Notes under the pieces: generated by a model
Seen by the model: the letters and a program-made list of their open reading frames with translations, nothing else
Told to the model about the DNA's origin: nothing
Databases searched by the model: none
In this document: positions 53,286 to 63,411 of the stretch, in pieces
Numbering within the stretch: the first letter of the stretch is position 1
Layout of the letters: each line of letters opens with the position of its first letter
Program-made: the position numbers and the translations under genes
Source of the DNA: an uncultured Clostridia bacterium
GTDB taxonomy: Bacteria; Bacillota; Clostridia; Lachnospirales; CAG-274
Assembly (NCBI GenBank): GCA_947632615.1
Contig: CANRPW010000003.1
Location: 1 to 64,000 of the forward strand
Length of the DNA: 64,000 nucleotides
Direction of reading: 5' to 3'

Positions 53286-54659
53286 ATGTATTATGTTATA
53301 TTAGTTCTTTTGGTTATTTACAGGTTTATAATAAAAACCATATCTTCGGCTATAAGCCTTATGGATGTAGGCAGACTTACCTATGCCATTGAAGATGAAA
53401 AAATGAATAATAGGGTGGACGACTATATAAACCACAGCGATTTTTATATGTCGGCGGCAAGCCTTATAAGCGTAATTATATTGGTTCTTACCGGTATTAT
53501 TACATACTCTGAGCTTTTTGCCGTATATATCACAAGGGAAGATATATTTTTTACAAACGGCGTAGGAACAGGTCTTTCCCTTTGGGGATATTTTGGATTT
53601 TTAGTAGTCCTTATAATACTTTCCTTTATATTTTCATTTATAGGGGGAGCTATACCCAGAAATATTGCCATTAAAAATCCCGTATGGTATATATCGGAGC
53701 TTGGCATAATTCTTAAAATAAGCGCCTTTGTTTTATACCCTATGGTAAAGATGCTTGCGTTTTTCAGCGTTAAGCTTTCTAAAATAGAGCTTGACCCCGA
53801 CGACTTCAATATTGAAGAAAACACGGAGGACGAAATATCACAGCTTCTTTCGGCAGGAGAGGAAACGGGCACTATAGACGAAAACGAAAGAGAAATGATA
53901 GAAAATATATTCTCTTTCGATGACACTCCCGCTGAGGATATTTTCACTCACAGAAGAGATTTGGTGGCGCTTCCTGCGGATTGTTCTCTTGAAGACATAA
54001 AAAGAATAATTTTATATGAGAAGTTTACGAGAATACCTGTTTATGAGGGAAACATAGACAACATAATAGGCATACTCAACACTAAGGATTTTACAAGATA
54101 TTACATTAAAAAAACAAGAGCCAAGTTTAATTTAAGAAGGCTTTTAAAGCCTACATTTTACATTCCCACCAACAAAAAGCTGGGGGAAATATTTGAAGAA
54201 ATGCAAAAAACGAAAATACATCTGGCTGTTGTTGTAGACGAATATGGCGGAACCTTGGGCATTGTCACCATGGAGGACATTGTAGAGGAAGTCATGGGTG
54301 ATATTTTCGACGAGTATGATGTAGACGAACGCCCAGAGATAGTCAAAAACGACGACGGGAGCTATTCCATCGACGGGGCAGTCAGCCTTGAGGATGTGGC
54401 TGATGAGCTGGAAACAGAAGACTTCCCCGATGAAGATATAGACACTATCGGCGGATATATGGTGGCTAAGGTAGGCTTTATACCCGAGGATGATAAGATA
54501 TCAAAGTTTTCGTTTGTTCATGACGGCTGGGAGTTTAAGGCGGAAAAAATAGAAGATAAGAGAATAGTTTTTATAAATGCCAAATTACTGAGTAAGTCAG
54601 ACGATCGCACCAGGGAGGGTGAGGAAAGTCCGGGCTCCACAGAGCAGGATGCCGGATAA
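53286..54659 (+). CDS. CorC/HlyC-type CNNM-CBS membrane protein
   Basis: A 457-aa protein with four N-terminal helices (CNNM domain), two CBS domains (about 210-340; VVVDEYGGTLGIVTMEDIVEEVMG is the CBS2 signature) and a C-terminal CorC transporter-associated domain with SIDGAVSLEDV. It is proposed to export or regulate magnesium. The last 24 codons (from 54587) lie inside the 5' end of rnpB. The tail residues TREGEESPGSTEQDAG are encoded by conserved RNase P RNA sequence. Confidence 0.9.
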   Translation: MYYVILVLLVIYRFIIKTISSAISLMDVGRLTYAIEDEKMNNRVDDYINHSDFYMSAASLISVIILVLTGIITYSELFAVYITREDIFFTNGVGTGLSLWGYFGFLVVLIILSFIFSFIGGAIPRNIAIKNPVWYISELGIILKISAFVLYPMVKMLAFFSVKLSKIELDPDDFNIEENTEDEISQLLSAGEETGTIDENEREMIENIFSFDDTPAEDIFTHRRDLVALPADCSLEDIKRIILYEKFTRIPVYEGNIDNIIGILNTKDFTRYYIKKTRAKFNLRRLLKPTFYIPTNKKLGEIFEEMQKTKIHLAVVVDEYGGTLGIVTMEDIVEEVMGDIFDEYDVDERPEIVKNDDGSYSIDGAVSLEDVADELETEDFPDEDIDTIGGYMVAKVGFIPEDDKISKFSFVHDGWEFKAEKIEDKRIVFINAKLLSKSDDRTREGEESPGSTEQDAG

Positions 54660-54937
54660 CGTCCGGTGGAGGCGACTCCAAGGCAAGTGCAACAGAAATA
54701 AACCGCCTTTTTTATAAAAGGTAAGGGTGGAAAGGTAAGGTAAGAGCTTACCGCGGTTTTGGCAACAAAGCCGGCTCTGTAAACCCCATTCGGAGCAAGA
54801 TCGGAAGGAAGCATTGGGAATATTCCCTGAGGGGCTGCTCGTCCCGCTTCAGGTATAGGTCGCATGAAGTCTGCGGCGACGCAGGCTCAAGACAGATGAT
54901 CGTCTAATACAGAACCCGGCTTATAGATTTGCTCAGT
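54587..54937 (+). ncRNA. rnpB: RNase P RNA, bacterial class A
   Basis: The core GAGGAAAGTCCGGGCTCC near 54622, a GATAACGTCCGG element, ACAGAAATAAACCGCC, and the 3' core ATACAGAACCCGGCTTA identify the catalytic RNA. P1 is made by ACTGAGTAAGTC at the 5' end and GATTTGCTCAGT at the 3' end. A TATAAA at 54572-54577 is a likely -10 inside the upstream coding region. Confidence 0.96.
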
Positions 54938-54946
54938 TTTTTATAA

Positions 54947-54986
54947 AAGGAGCTGCCGCAAGATATATTGCGGCAGCTCCTTTTTT
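54947..54986 (+). terminator. rnpB terminator
   Basis: AAGGAGCTGCCGCA (54947-54960) pairs with 54968-54982 around an AT-rich loop, followed by a T run. Confidence 0.88.
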
Positions 54987-55072
54987 CTTAATAAAAAATT
55001 AAAAATTATATGTGCTTTATATAAATAATTATGCTTTAAAATAAAATCATAGGCTAAGAAAGGAGGACGATC

Positions 55073-55762
55073 ATGTATAATATACTTATTGTAGACGACG
55101 ACAAAGAAATAGTTGAAAGCATTGCCATATTTTTAAAAAGCGAAGACTACAGGGTTTTAAGGGCTTATGACGGTTTGCAGGCGCTGGAGATGATAACCTC
55201 TGAGGATGTTGCGCTTATGATATTGGACGTAATGATGCCCCACCTTGACGGTATTCAGACACTTCTTAAAATAAGAGAGAGCAAAAACATACCTATAATT
55301 TTGCTCAGCGCCAAGTCAGAGAGCAGCGACAAGATATTGGGGCTTTCCGCAGGGGCTGACGACTATGTGACTAAGCCCTTCGACCCTTCGGAGCTTGTGG
55401 CAAGGGTGAAGTCACATCTCAGGCGCTACACCCGCCTGGGGGCTATGGAAAAGGCGGACACAAAAATAATAATAGGGGGAGTTTCTATAGACACGGAGGC
55501 AAAGACGGTGGCTGTAGACGGGGAGAGCGTACATCTTACGCCTATAGAATATAAAATACTTGTGCTACTTTCTCAGAACGCAGGTAAGGTGTTTTCTGCA
55601 AACGAGATATATGAAAGGGTGTGGAACGGCGAGCTTGCCGTAAACGACTCATCTATTGCCGTCCACATAAGGCACATAAGAGAAAAAATAGAAATTAACC
55701 CTAAAGAGCCTAAATATTTAAAAGTGGTTTGGGGAATAGGCTACAAAATGGAAAGGGGCTGA
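55073..55762 (+). CDS. OmpR/PhoB family response regulator
   Basis: A 229-aa regulator. The receiver has acidic DDD near residue 8, phosphoacceptor Asp in LMILDVMMPHLDG, Lys in YVTKPFDP. The C-terminal winged helix ends with DSSIAVHIRHIREKIE and VWGIGYKME. AGGAGGACGATC precedes the ATG. The kinase gene starts 4 bases after its stop. Similar to VanR-type regulators, but the target is not known. Confidence 0.94.
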   Translation: MYNILIVDDDKEIVESIAIFLKSEDYRVLRAYDGLQALEMITSEDVALMILDVMMPHLDGIQTLLKIRESKNIPIILLSAKSESSDKILGLSAGADDYVTKPFDPSELVARVKSHLRRYTRLGAMEKADTKIIIGGVSIDTEAKTVAVDGESVHLTPIEYKILVLLSQNAGKVFSANEIYERVWNGELAVNDSSIAVHIRHIREKIEINPKEPKYLKVVWGIGYKMERG

Positions 55763-55766
55763 TATT

Positions 55767-57740
55767 ATGAAAACATTGTTTAACTCACTCTTTACTAAGC
55801 TAATTGTGTTTGGTGTATGTTTGGTTATGATATTCTGCTTTGTCAGGGACACGGGAGAAATGCTTAATTACGGCGATATTGAGATATTGACTGAGGATAA
55901 ATTTTCAGACTCGAGCTTTTTCAGAGAAAAATGCCGTGACACTACCTTCGCATTTAATGAGGCGGTAGATGACATAATTTTAAAAGGTGATAGGTCGGGG
56001 CTTGAAGGGCTTGATCCCAATTTTGTAAAATATTATATAAACATAAACGGCGACGAATATGCAAATTATAATGACAGTATTGAGAAATATTGGAACTTAG
56101 ACCTGTTTTGGATATATGAAAAGTCCGATAATAATGAAGAATATACAGACAATAGCAATTATGGGGCATATTATAGCCCCGAGCCTTATTTTTTAAGCTC
56201 TGAATATAAGCCCGACAGTATGAAGATTTATTTAGGCTTTTCGGAGGACGGCTTTCCTGTTGAAAAAGAGCAGTGGCAGAACGAAAAGGACAGCGTTTGC
56301 ACCTATCTTTATAATATACTTATATACGGGGCTGTGCTGCTTTTAAGCCTTATATATTTCACACTTGCCGCAGGGCGCAGGGGCAAAGACAGAGAAGTTT
56401 ATACTATGTTTTTTGACGGCATATTTGGTGAAATAATTATAATGCTTATGGCATTTATAGGCATTATGGGAAGCGTTATCTCGGGGCTATTGTTAATTAA
56501 AGGAGCATATAATACCGCCCTTACCGGGTTTGACATATATCTTATAAATTTATCTGTATTAGCGGCAGAGCTTACCTTCGGGGCAGTGCTTGCTCTGTGG
56601 CTGTCGCTGGTGAGAAGCATAAAGGCAAAGAAGTTTTTAAGGCGTTTTGTTGTTTTCAGAATTATATCTTATGTATACAGAAAGCTCAGGCTTATAGTGC
56701 CAAAGTGCTTAAATATAGTGCCAAAATGTATAAGCGCTGTTGAAGAAACGGTTTCTTCAAGTATAGGCAGACTTGTGATCGCCTATTTAGCCATTGTCAG
56801 CATAGCCTTTGCCCTGTGTGTGCTTCTGATGTTTGGCACTGAGATGATGGTATTTTATTTCTTGGGCTTTCCCGTTATATTTATATTGGCGGCAAGGTTT
56901 GGTGCAAAATATGTAAAGTGCTTTGATGAGGTGAGAAAGGGCGTAGCCGAAATAAAGAGCGGAAATATGGGCTATAAAATACCCGAGCTTAAAAACAAAT
57001 ATTTTAACGATATGGCAGAGGACATAAACTCAATAGGTGACGGCATAGCAATTTCCGTAGAAAAAAGCGTAAGGTCTGAGAGACTTAAATCAGAGCTTAT
57101 AACAAACGTATCTCACGACCTCAAAACACCCCTTACTTCGGTTATCAACTTTTCAAAGCTGCTTTGCGAGCAAAAGCTGGAGCCTGCCGAGGCTAACGAC
57201 TATGCCAAAATAATATACGATAAGAGCATCAAGCTTAAAAACCTCACCTCCGACCTTTTCGATATTTCCAAGGTGCAGAGCGGAAACGAGGTAATGAACT
57301 TTGAGGATATCGACCTGTGTCTGCTTGTAAGGCAGAGTATGGCAGAATATGAAAAAGCCATAGAGGACTCGGGGCTTGAATTTATATTAGCCCTGCCCGA
57401 GGACGGGGCAAGCATAAGTGCCGACGGCAAAAAGCTCTCACGGGTATTGGGAAACCTCATTGACAACACCGTAAAATATGCCATGAAGGGCACGAGAGTT
57501 TATTTGTCGGTATATAAAAAAGAAGACGAAACAGTATTTGAAATGAAAAACATATCTGCCGTAAGGATAGGAAAAACGGCAGAGGAAATAACCGACCGTT
57601 TTGTAAGGGGAGATGAGTCACGTTCCACCGAGGGCAGCGGCTTAGGGCTTGCCATAGTCAAAAGCTACACGGAAGCCAACAACGGCAAATTCCGGCTTAC
57701 GATAGATGGGGATCTTTTCAAGGTGGAACTTAAATTTTAG
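55767..57740 (+). CDS. Sensor histidine kinase
   Basis: A 657-aa kinase with one N-terminal helix, an extracytoplasmic sensor domain to about residue 180, several further helices, a HAMP-like segment near 400, HisKA with NVSHDLKTPLTSVINF near 450, and an ATPase domain with N-box NLIDNTVKYAMKG and GEGSGLGLA-type G2 box (SEGSGLGLAIVKS with T). The multiple central helices make it larger than a minimal kinase. It pairs with the regulator upstream. The signal is unknown. Confidence 0.92.
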   Translation: MKTLFNSLFTKLIVFGVCLVMIFCFVRDTGEMLNYGDIEILTEDKFSDSSFFREKCRDTTFAFNEAVDDIILKGDRSGLEGLDPNFVKYYININGDEYANYNDSIEKYWNLDLFWIYEKSDNNEEYTDNSNYGAYYSPEPYFLSSEYKPDSMKIYLGFSEDGFPVEKEQWQNEKDSVCTYLYNILIYGAVLLLSLIYFTLAAGRRGKDREVYTMFFDGIFGEIIIMLMAFIGIMGSVISGLLLIKGAYNTALTGFDIYLINLSVLAAELTFGAVLALWLSLVRSIKAKKFLRRFVVFRIISYVYRKLRLIVPKCLNIVPKCISAVEETVSSSIGRLVIAYLAIVSIAFALCVLLMFGTEMMVFYFLGFPVIFILAARFGAKYVKCFDEVRKGVAEIKSGNMGYKIPELKNKYFNDMAEDINSIGDGIAISVEKSVRSERLKSELITNVSHDLKTPLTSVINFSKLLCEQKLEPAEANDYAKIIYDKSIKLKNLTSDLFDISKVQSGNEVMNFEDIDLCLLVRQSMAEYEKAIEDSGLEFILALPEDGASISADGKKLSRVLGNLIDNTVKYAMKGTRVYLSVYKKEDETVFEMKNISAVRIGKTAEEITDRFVRGDESRSTEGSGLGLAIVKSYTEANNGKFRLTIDGDLFKVELKF

Positions 57741-57745
57741 TAAAA

Positions 57746-57785
57746 AGCGGACTGCTTAAGCTTATGCAGTCCGCTGTTTTATTTT
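57746..57785 (+). terminator. Terminator after the two-component genes
   Basis: AGCGGACTGC pairs with GCAGTCCGCT around a 10-base loop, followed by GTTTTATTTT. It also overlaps the end of the convergent protease gene. Confidence 0.8.
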
Positions 57786-58942
57786 AATATTTCCAAGGCT
57801 TTTGCAAGCTGAATATCTGTTGATGGGTCGATAAGGGCTTTGCTGTCTTTCAGAGAGGGGAGAGTGAAGCCCTCGGGTGCGAATATTTCGTAGTCCGGGG
57901 CTATGCCTGTGCCCTGTATGCAAACGCCCTTGGGGGTGTAATATTTGGCGGTGGTGAGCTTTACAGCGCTGCCGTCTTTCAGCCTGTAGGTGTCTTGCAC
58001 TACGCCTTTGCCGAAGGTGGTCGTGCCAACTATCTTGCCTGCGCCGAAGTCCTTTATAGCCCCCGTAAGCACCTCTGATGCTGAGGCGGAGTTTGAATTT
58101 ACAAGTACGGCTATAGGTATGTTGAGGCAGTTTTCGTCCGATTTATAATATTTCTTTTCGCCGTTTTTGTGCTCTATATAGGTTATTGTGCCTTCGGGTA
58201 AAAGTGTGTCGGCTATGTCGTTTACTACGTTGAGTAAGCCGCCGGGGTTGTTCCTCAGGTCTATTACAAGAGAGTCCATGCCGTCTAAGGCGGCTATGGC
58301 TTCCTTAAAGGCTGTGGCTGTGTTTGCTTCAAACTCGGCTATTCTTATATAGCCTGTGTTGTTATCTGCCATGCAATAGCTGACAGAGGGCACGGTTATG
58401 CTTTCGGGGGTGATGTCAGCTTCAAGCAGCTCTGTAGAATTTCGCTTTATATAAAATCTGGTCGTTTTTTTTGTGTTTTTTATAAAGCCTACCGCTTCGC
58501 CATAGCTGTCTCTGTCTTTTATTTCTATATCGCCTATTTTATATATTATGTCCCCTGTTTTAAGCCCCGCAGCGGCAGCAGGGGAGTCGGTGTATACATC
58601 GTTTATCTCCATTTGCCCGTCTTCGTTCATAAAAATTTTTATGCCTATGCCGGAATAAAAGCCGTCTAAGCCTTCTGAAAATGCGCTGAACTGCTCCTTT
58701 GTCATATAGGTGGAATATCTGTCGCCAAGCCCTGCTACATAGCCTGCATACATATATTCTTCAAGGTCATCTCTGTCTATGTCTTCCACATAGTTTTTGT
58801 CTACCAGCTGTTCGATTATTTTCATTTTTTTGGCTTCGGGTATTTTATGCTCTGCAAGCTCCAAGGCTGCCCCTGTGGTATGTATAACAACAAATATAAG
58901 ACATGCCGTAAAAAAACCAAGTATAAAACTTTTTTTAAACAT
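57779..58942 (-). CDS. S41 family C-terminal processing peptidase
   Basis: A 387-aa protease with a signal anchor (SFILGFFTACLIFVVIH), a PDZ domain (GIGIKIFMNEDGQMEINDVY through AAAAGLKTGDIIYKIG), and the catalytic Ser in VNSNSASASEVLTGA and Lys in TFGKGVVQDTY. CtpA/CtpB-type enzymes cleave exported proteins, and some work in sporulation signalling. The substrate is not known here. Confidence 0.93.
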   Translation of the reverse strand: MFKKSFILGFFTACLIFVVIHTTGAALELAEHKIPEAKKMKIIEQLVDKNYVEDIDRDDLEEYMYAGYVAGLGDRYSTYMTKEQFSAFSEGLDGFYSGIGIKIFMNEDGQMEINDVYTDSPAAAAGLKTGDIIYKIGDIEIKDRDSYGEAVGFIKNTKKTTRFYIKRNSTELLEADITPESITVPSVSYCMADNNTGYIRIAEFEANTATAFKEAIAALDGMDSLVIDLRNNPGGLLNVVNDIADTLLPEGTITYIEHKNGEKKYYKSDENCLNIPIAVLVNSNSASASEVLTGAIKDFGAGKIVGTTTFGKGVVQDTYRLKDGSAVKLTTAKYYTPKGVCIQGTGIAPDYEIFAPEGFTLPSLKDSKALIDPSTDIQLAKALEILK

Positions 58943-59069
58943 AGTTTACCTTCTTTATATATTTATTATGTTATATGCTTATATTTATATTATATAACTG
59001 TTCAGGCGAAAAATCATTAAAAATATATTATATAAATTTAATATTTACTATGTAATTTCTGTCAAAAGC

Positions 59070-59100
59070 AAAAAAACTCCCCGAAGTGAAATTCGGGGAG
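59070..59100 (-). terminator. Terminator after carB
   Basis: On the minus strand CTCCCCGAA pairs with TTCGGGGAG around a 6-base loop, followed by a run of T residues. Confidence 0.88.
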
Positions 59101-59108
59101 AAGTTTAT

Positions 59109-62100
59109 TTATTTTTTCATATCTCTGTTTACATCGAAAATGTCCAGTTTATCCTGGTCTATCTGCTTTTCCATAACCTCGCACATTGCCTCTACCGTGT
59201 CCATGGCTGTTATGATAGTTATGGAGCTTTCTACAGCAGTACGGCGGATCTTAAATCCGTCTGAGTCGGCGTTGTTTGCCTTTCTTGGTATGTCGATTAT
59301 AAGGTCTACAACACCGCTTCTTATTACGTCAAGCACGTTTGGCACGCCCTCGCTTATCTTCTTTACTGTCTGCACCTTTATGCCGTGTTCTTTAAGGCAT
59401 TTTGCCGTGCCCTCTGTGGCTATAAAGCGGCAGCCCATATCTGCAAATCTCTTAGCGATAGGCGCAAAGTTTTCCTGCTCTTTATTGGTAACGGTAGCAA
59501 GTATGGTGCTTCCGCTTTCGGGCACTGTCATACCTGCTGCTATAAAGCCCTTGTAAAGAGCATTGTGAAGGTTGTAACCTACGCCAAGTACCTCACCTGT
59601 AGAACGCATTTCAGGACCGAGGGAAACCTCTACTTTAGGCAGCTTTTCCGTTGAGAATACGGGAACTTTTACAGCAACCACCTTAGACTCGGGAGCTATA
59701 GCTGTGCCGTAGCCCATATCCTTGAGCTTTTCCCCAAGCATAACCCTTGTGGCTATGTCTATTACAGACACGCCTGTTACCTTTGTGATGTAAGGCACTG
59801 TTCTTGAAGAACGTGGATTGACCTCGATTATGTTAAGTTCGCCCTTATATTCTATAAACTGTATGTTTATCATACCTATTACGTCAAGGGCAACGGAAAT
59901 TCTCCTTGTTTCGTCCATAATAGCCTGTTTTATCTCCGGGGAGATGTGCTGAGGCGGATAGATGGATATACTGTCGCCTGAGTGAACGCCTGCTCTTTCC
60001 AAGTGCTCCATAATGCCGGGGATGTATACGTCCTCGCCGTCACAGATGGCATCTACCTCTATTTCACGTCCCCCAAGATATCTGTCTATAAGAACGGGGT
60101 TTTTGCTGTCTTTATAGAAGGCTTCCTCAAGGTATTGCACAAGCTCTGCCTTGTTGTGGGTTATCTCCATGCCCTGACCTCCAAGTACGTATGAAGGACG
60201 TACAAGAACGGGGAAGCCTAAGTTGTCGGCTACCTCAATACCCTCGTCAACGCTCCATACGCCCTTGCCCTTAGGACGTTTTATATTGAGCTTTTCAAGA
60301 ACCAAGTCGAATTTTTCTCTGTCCTCTGCCGCATCAATATCCTTTGCCTTAGTACCGAATATCTTAACATTGTATTCGTCAAAGAACTTAGCAAGCTTAA
60401 TAGCTGTCTGTCCGCCGAACTGTAGAATAACGCCAAGGGGCTTTTCTCTTTCAACAACATTCAGCACGTCTTCTTCTGTAAGAGGTTCAAAATAAAGTCT
60501 GTCTGAGGTGTCGAAGTCGGTGGAAACGGTTTCCGGGTTGTTGTTTACTATAATGGTTTCTATGCCTGCCTTTTTAAGGGCTTCAACACAGTGTACGGAG
60601 CAATAGTCAAACTCAATACCCTGACCTATCCTTATAGGGCCTGAGCCTATAACCATTATCTTCTTATTATTTGATACCTTTACTTCGTCTTCATCATCAT
60701 AGGTTGAGTAGTAGTAAGGTGTGACTGCCTCAAATTCGCCTGCGCAGGTATCAACCATCTTAAATACAGGCATAATGTTCCATTTTTTGCGAAGTCCGTA
60801 AATATCGGGCGGTTCGCAGCGAAGCATTTTGGCGATTGCCTTATCGGAGAAGCCCAATTTCTTATATGTTCTGAGAGTTGTTTCGTCAAGGTCTTCAAGC
60901 TTAAGCTGCTTGAGGTCTTCTTCCATTTCCACAAGGCGCTTTATCTTCTCTACGAAGAAAAGATCCATACCTGTTATCTGACAAACCTTTTCTATCTTAT
61001 AATTTCTGCGCAGCATTTCCGCAAGGTCGAAAAGTCTTTCGTCATCGGGAGAAACAACACTCTTTTTAAGCTCTTCAAGGGTCTTGTTTTTAGAGGATAC
61101 TCTTTCAAGACCGTACTGCCCAATTTCAAGTGAGCGAATTCCCTTAAGGAGAGCCGCTTCAAATGAAGAGCCTATTGACATTATCTCGCCTGTAGCCATC
61201 ATCTTAGTACCCAGCTGTCTTTTAGCGCCGAAGAACTTATCAAAGGGCCATCTTGGGAACTTAAGTACGCAGTAGTCTATAGTAGGCTCAAAGCAGGCTG
61301 TTGTCTTGCCCGTAACGGCGTTCGGTATTTCGTCAAGGTTATAGCCCAATGCTATTTTTGATGCGACCTTTGCTATGGGGTAGCCTGTAGCCTTTGATGC
61401 AAGAGCTGATGAACGGCTAACACGGGGGTTTATTTCTATTACGGCATATTTATAGCTGTTGGGGTCAAGGGCAAACTGTACGTTGCAGCCGCCCTTTATC
61501 TCTATAGAGTTGATAATGTTGATAGCTGCCGTACGGAGCATCTGATATTCCTTATCCGAAAGGGTGAGGGCAGGGGCAACAACTATTGAGTCGCCTGTGT
61601 GTACGCCTACGGGGTCTACATTTTCCATAGAGCAGATGGTGATACAGTTGCCTGCGCCGTCACGCATAACCTCAAATTCGATTTCCTTCCAGCCTGCTAT
61701 GCTCTTTTCTATAAGACACTGGCCAACACGGCTCAGGTGAAGACCCTGTGTAAGTATGCTGCGAAGCTCGCCCTCGTTTTTACATATGCCGCCGCCTGTG
61801 CCGCCGAGGGTGTAGGCGGGTCTTACTATAACGGGGAAGCCTATGGAATAAGCGTACTCCACGCCTTCCTCTACGCTTGTGACTATGTCTGACTCAACTA
61901 TAGGCTGGTTTGTTCTTTCCATAAGGCTCTTGAACTTATCTCTGTCTTCGCCTTCCTTGATGGAGTCTATAGATGTGCCTATTACGTTTACGTGATATTT
62001 TTCAAGTATGCCGCTGTCGTAAAGCTCGCAGGAAAGGTTAAGACCTGTCTGACCGCCCATGCCTGCTATTATGGAGTCGGGGCGCTCTTTAGCTATTACC

Positions 62101-62327
62101 TTTTCTACAAAATCTATTGTAAGAGGCTCTATATATGTATAATGAGCCATACCGATGTCGGTCATAATTGTGGCAGGGTTGGAGTTGATAAGAACGACCT
62201 CTATGCCTTCTTCTTTAATTGATCTGCACGCCTGCGTACCGGAATAGTCAAATTCCGCTGCCTGACCTATAACAATAGGACCGGAGCCTATTACAAGAAC
62301 CTTTTTAATTGAATTATCTTTAGGCAT
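59109..62327 (-). CDS. carB: Carbamoyl phosphate synthase large subunit
   Basis: A 1072-aa enzyme with two homologous ATP-grasp halves. N-half signatures include [19 protein letters not shown] and [10 protein letters not shown]. The C-half repeats [18 protein letters not shown] and [12 protein letters not shown]-terminal MGS-like allosteric domain ends the protein. It makes carbamoyl phosphate for pyrimidines and arginine. It overlaps carA by 8 bases. Confidence 0.97.
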   Translation of the reverse strand: MPKDNSIKKVLVIGSGPIVIGQAAEFDYSGTQACRSIKEEGIEVVLINSNPATIMTDIGMAHYTYIEPLTIDFVEKVIAKERPDSIIAGMGGQTGLNLSCELYDSGILEKYHVNVIGTSIDSIKEGEDRDKFKSLMERTNQPIVESDIVTSVEEGVEYAYSIGFPVIVRPAYTLGGTGGGICKNEGELRSILTQGLHLSRVGQCLIEKSIAGWKEIEFEVMRDGAGNCITICSMENVDPVGVHTGDSIVVAPALTLSDKEYQMLRTAAINIINSIEIKGGCNVQFALDPNSYKYAVIEINPRVSRSSALASKATGYPIAKVASKIALGYNLDEIPNAVTGKTTACFEPTIDYCVLKFPRWPFDKFFGAKRQLGTKMMATGEIMSIGSSFEAALLKGIRSLEIGQYGLERVSSKNKTLEELKKSVVSPDDERLFDLAEMLRRNYKIEKVCQITGMDLFFVEKIKRLVEMEEDLKQLKLEDLDETTLRTYKKLGFSDKAIAKMLRCEPPDIYGLRKKWNIMPVFKMVDTCAGEFEAVTPYYYSTYDDEDEVKVSNNKKIMVIGSGPIRIGQGIEFDYCSVHCVEALKKAGIETIIVNNNPETVSTDFDTSDRLYFEPLTEEDVLNVVEREKPLGVILQFGGQTAIKLAKFFDEYNVKIFGTKAKDIDAAEDREKFDLVLEKLNIKRPKGKGVWSVDEGIEVADNLGFPVLVRPSYVLGGQGMEITHNKAELVQYLEEAFYKDSKNPVLIDRYLGGREIEVDAICDGEDVYIPGIMEHLERAGVHSGDSISIYPPQHISPEIKQAIMDETRRISVALDVIGMINIQFIEYKGELNIIEVNPRSSRTVPYITKVTGVSVIDIATRVMLGEKLKDMGYGTAIAPESKVVAVKVPVFSTEKLPKVEVSLGPEMRSTGEVLGVGYNLHNALYKGFIAAGMTVPESGSTILATVTNKEQENFAPIAKRFADMGCRFIATEGTAKCLKEHGIKVQTVKKISEGVPNVLDVIRSGVVDLIIDIPRKANNADSDGFKIRRTAVESSITIITAMDTVEAMCEVMEKQIDQDKLDIFDVNRDMKK

Positions 62328-63411
62328 GATTTTTTGCTCCTTCCGTCATTTTGATTATTTTACCAAACAGGAACTGTACATCCAGCGGTCCCGGTGATGC
62401 TTCGGGGTGGAACTGTACCGTAAATATAGGCTTGGTTTTATGCCTGATACCCTCGATGGAGTTGTCGTTTATGTTTATGAATGAAGCCTCAACATCTTCA
62501 GGGAGGTCGCATACCACAAATTCGTGGTTCTGTGATGTGATGTAAATTCTGCCTGTCTGCACATCTCTTACAGGGTGATTTCCTCCGTGATGACCGAATT
62601 TAAGCCTTTTTGTATTGCAGCCCAAGGCTCTTGCAACTATCTGATTGCCAAGGCAGATGCCAAGAATAGGCATACCCATATCGATAAATTCCTTAACTTC
62701 CTCAACTACAGACTGAATATCAGCCGGGTCGCCGGGTCCGTTTGCAAGAAAGATGGCATCAGGCTTGCAAGACATAACTTCATCTGCGGGAGTAAATGCA
62801 GGGAAAACCGTGAGCTTGCAGCCTGCCTTCTGAAATTCTCTTAAAATGCTTAATTTGATGCCGAAGTCAAGCACGGCAAAGTGTATGCCCTTGCCGTTTA
62901 TAACATACTTTTCGGGAGTAGTTACTTCAGCGACTGCGTTTCTGTTTGTATATGTGTTGAATTTCTGCTTTATCTGGCTTTCCGTAAGGTCGCCCACACG
63001 AGTGGTTATTATACCCCTCATAGTGCCGTTATCTCTGAGTACCCTTGTGAGCATTCTTGTGTCAATGCCTTCAAGACCCATTATTTTGTGCTGCTTTAAA
63101 AAGCCGTCAAGATCCATTTCGCAGCGCCAGTTGTTGGGGTAGTCGCATTTTTCTTTAACTATAAAGCCTTTGAGGAAGGGCTTTCTGCTCTCCATATCGT
63201 CAAGGTTTATGCCGTAGTTGCCTATAAGAGGGAAGGTCATAACCACTATCTGACCTGCATAGGAGGGGTCTGTAAGGGTTTCCTGATAGCCTGTCATATT
63301 TGTTGTAAAAACGACCTCTCCCACGGTCTCCTTTATATAGCCGAAGGCCTTGCCCTCAAAGACTTGTCCGTTTTCCAAAATGAGAGCTGCCTTAACCGTC
63401 TTTTTTATCAT
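62320..63411 (-). CDS. carA: Carbamoyl phosphate synthase small subunit
   Basis: A 363-aa glutamine amidotransferase subunit. Catalytic Cys is in [14 protein letters not shown], and the His/Glu in [10 protein letters not shown]. Product ammonia passes to CarB. The ATG at 63411 overlaps the pyrF stop (TGATG) and follows GGAGATG; a Met nine bases earlier is less well placed. Confidence 0.96.
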   Translation of the reverse strand: MIKKTVKAALILENGQVFEGKAFGYIKETVGEVVFTTNMTGYQETLTDPSYAGQIVVMTFPLIGNYGINLDDMESRKPFLKGFIVKEKCDYPNNWRCEMDLDGFLKQHKIMGLEGIDTRMLTRVLRDNGTMRGIITTRVGDLTESQIKQKFNTYTNRNAVAEVTTPEKYVINGKGIHFAVLDFGIKLSILREFQKAGCKLTVFPAFTPADEVMSCKPDAIFLANGPGDPADIQSVVEEVKEFIDMGMPILGICLGNQIVARALGCNTKRLKFGHHGGNHPVRDVQTGRIYITSQNHEFVVCDLPEDVEASFININDNSIEGIRHKTKPIFTVQFHPEASPGPLDVQFLFGKIIKMTEGAKNHA

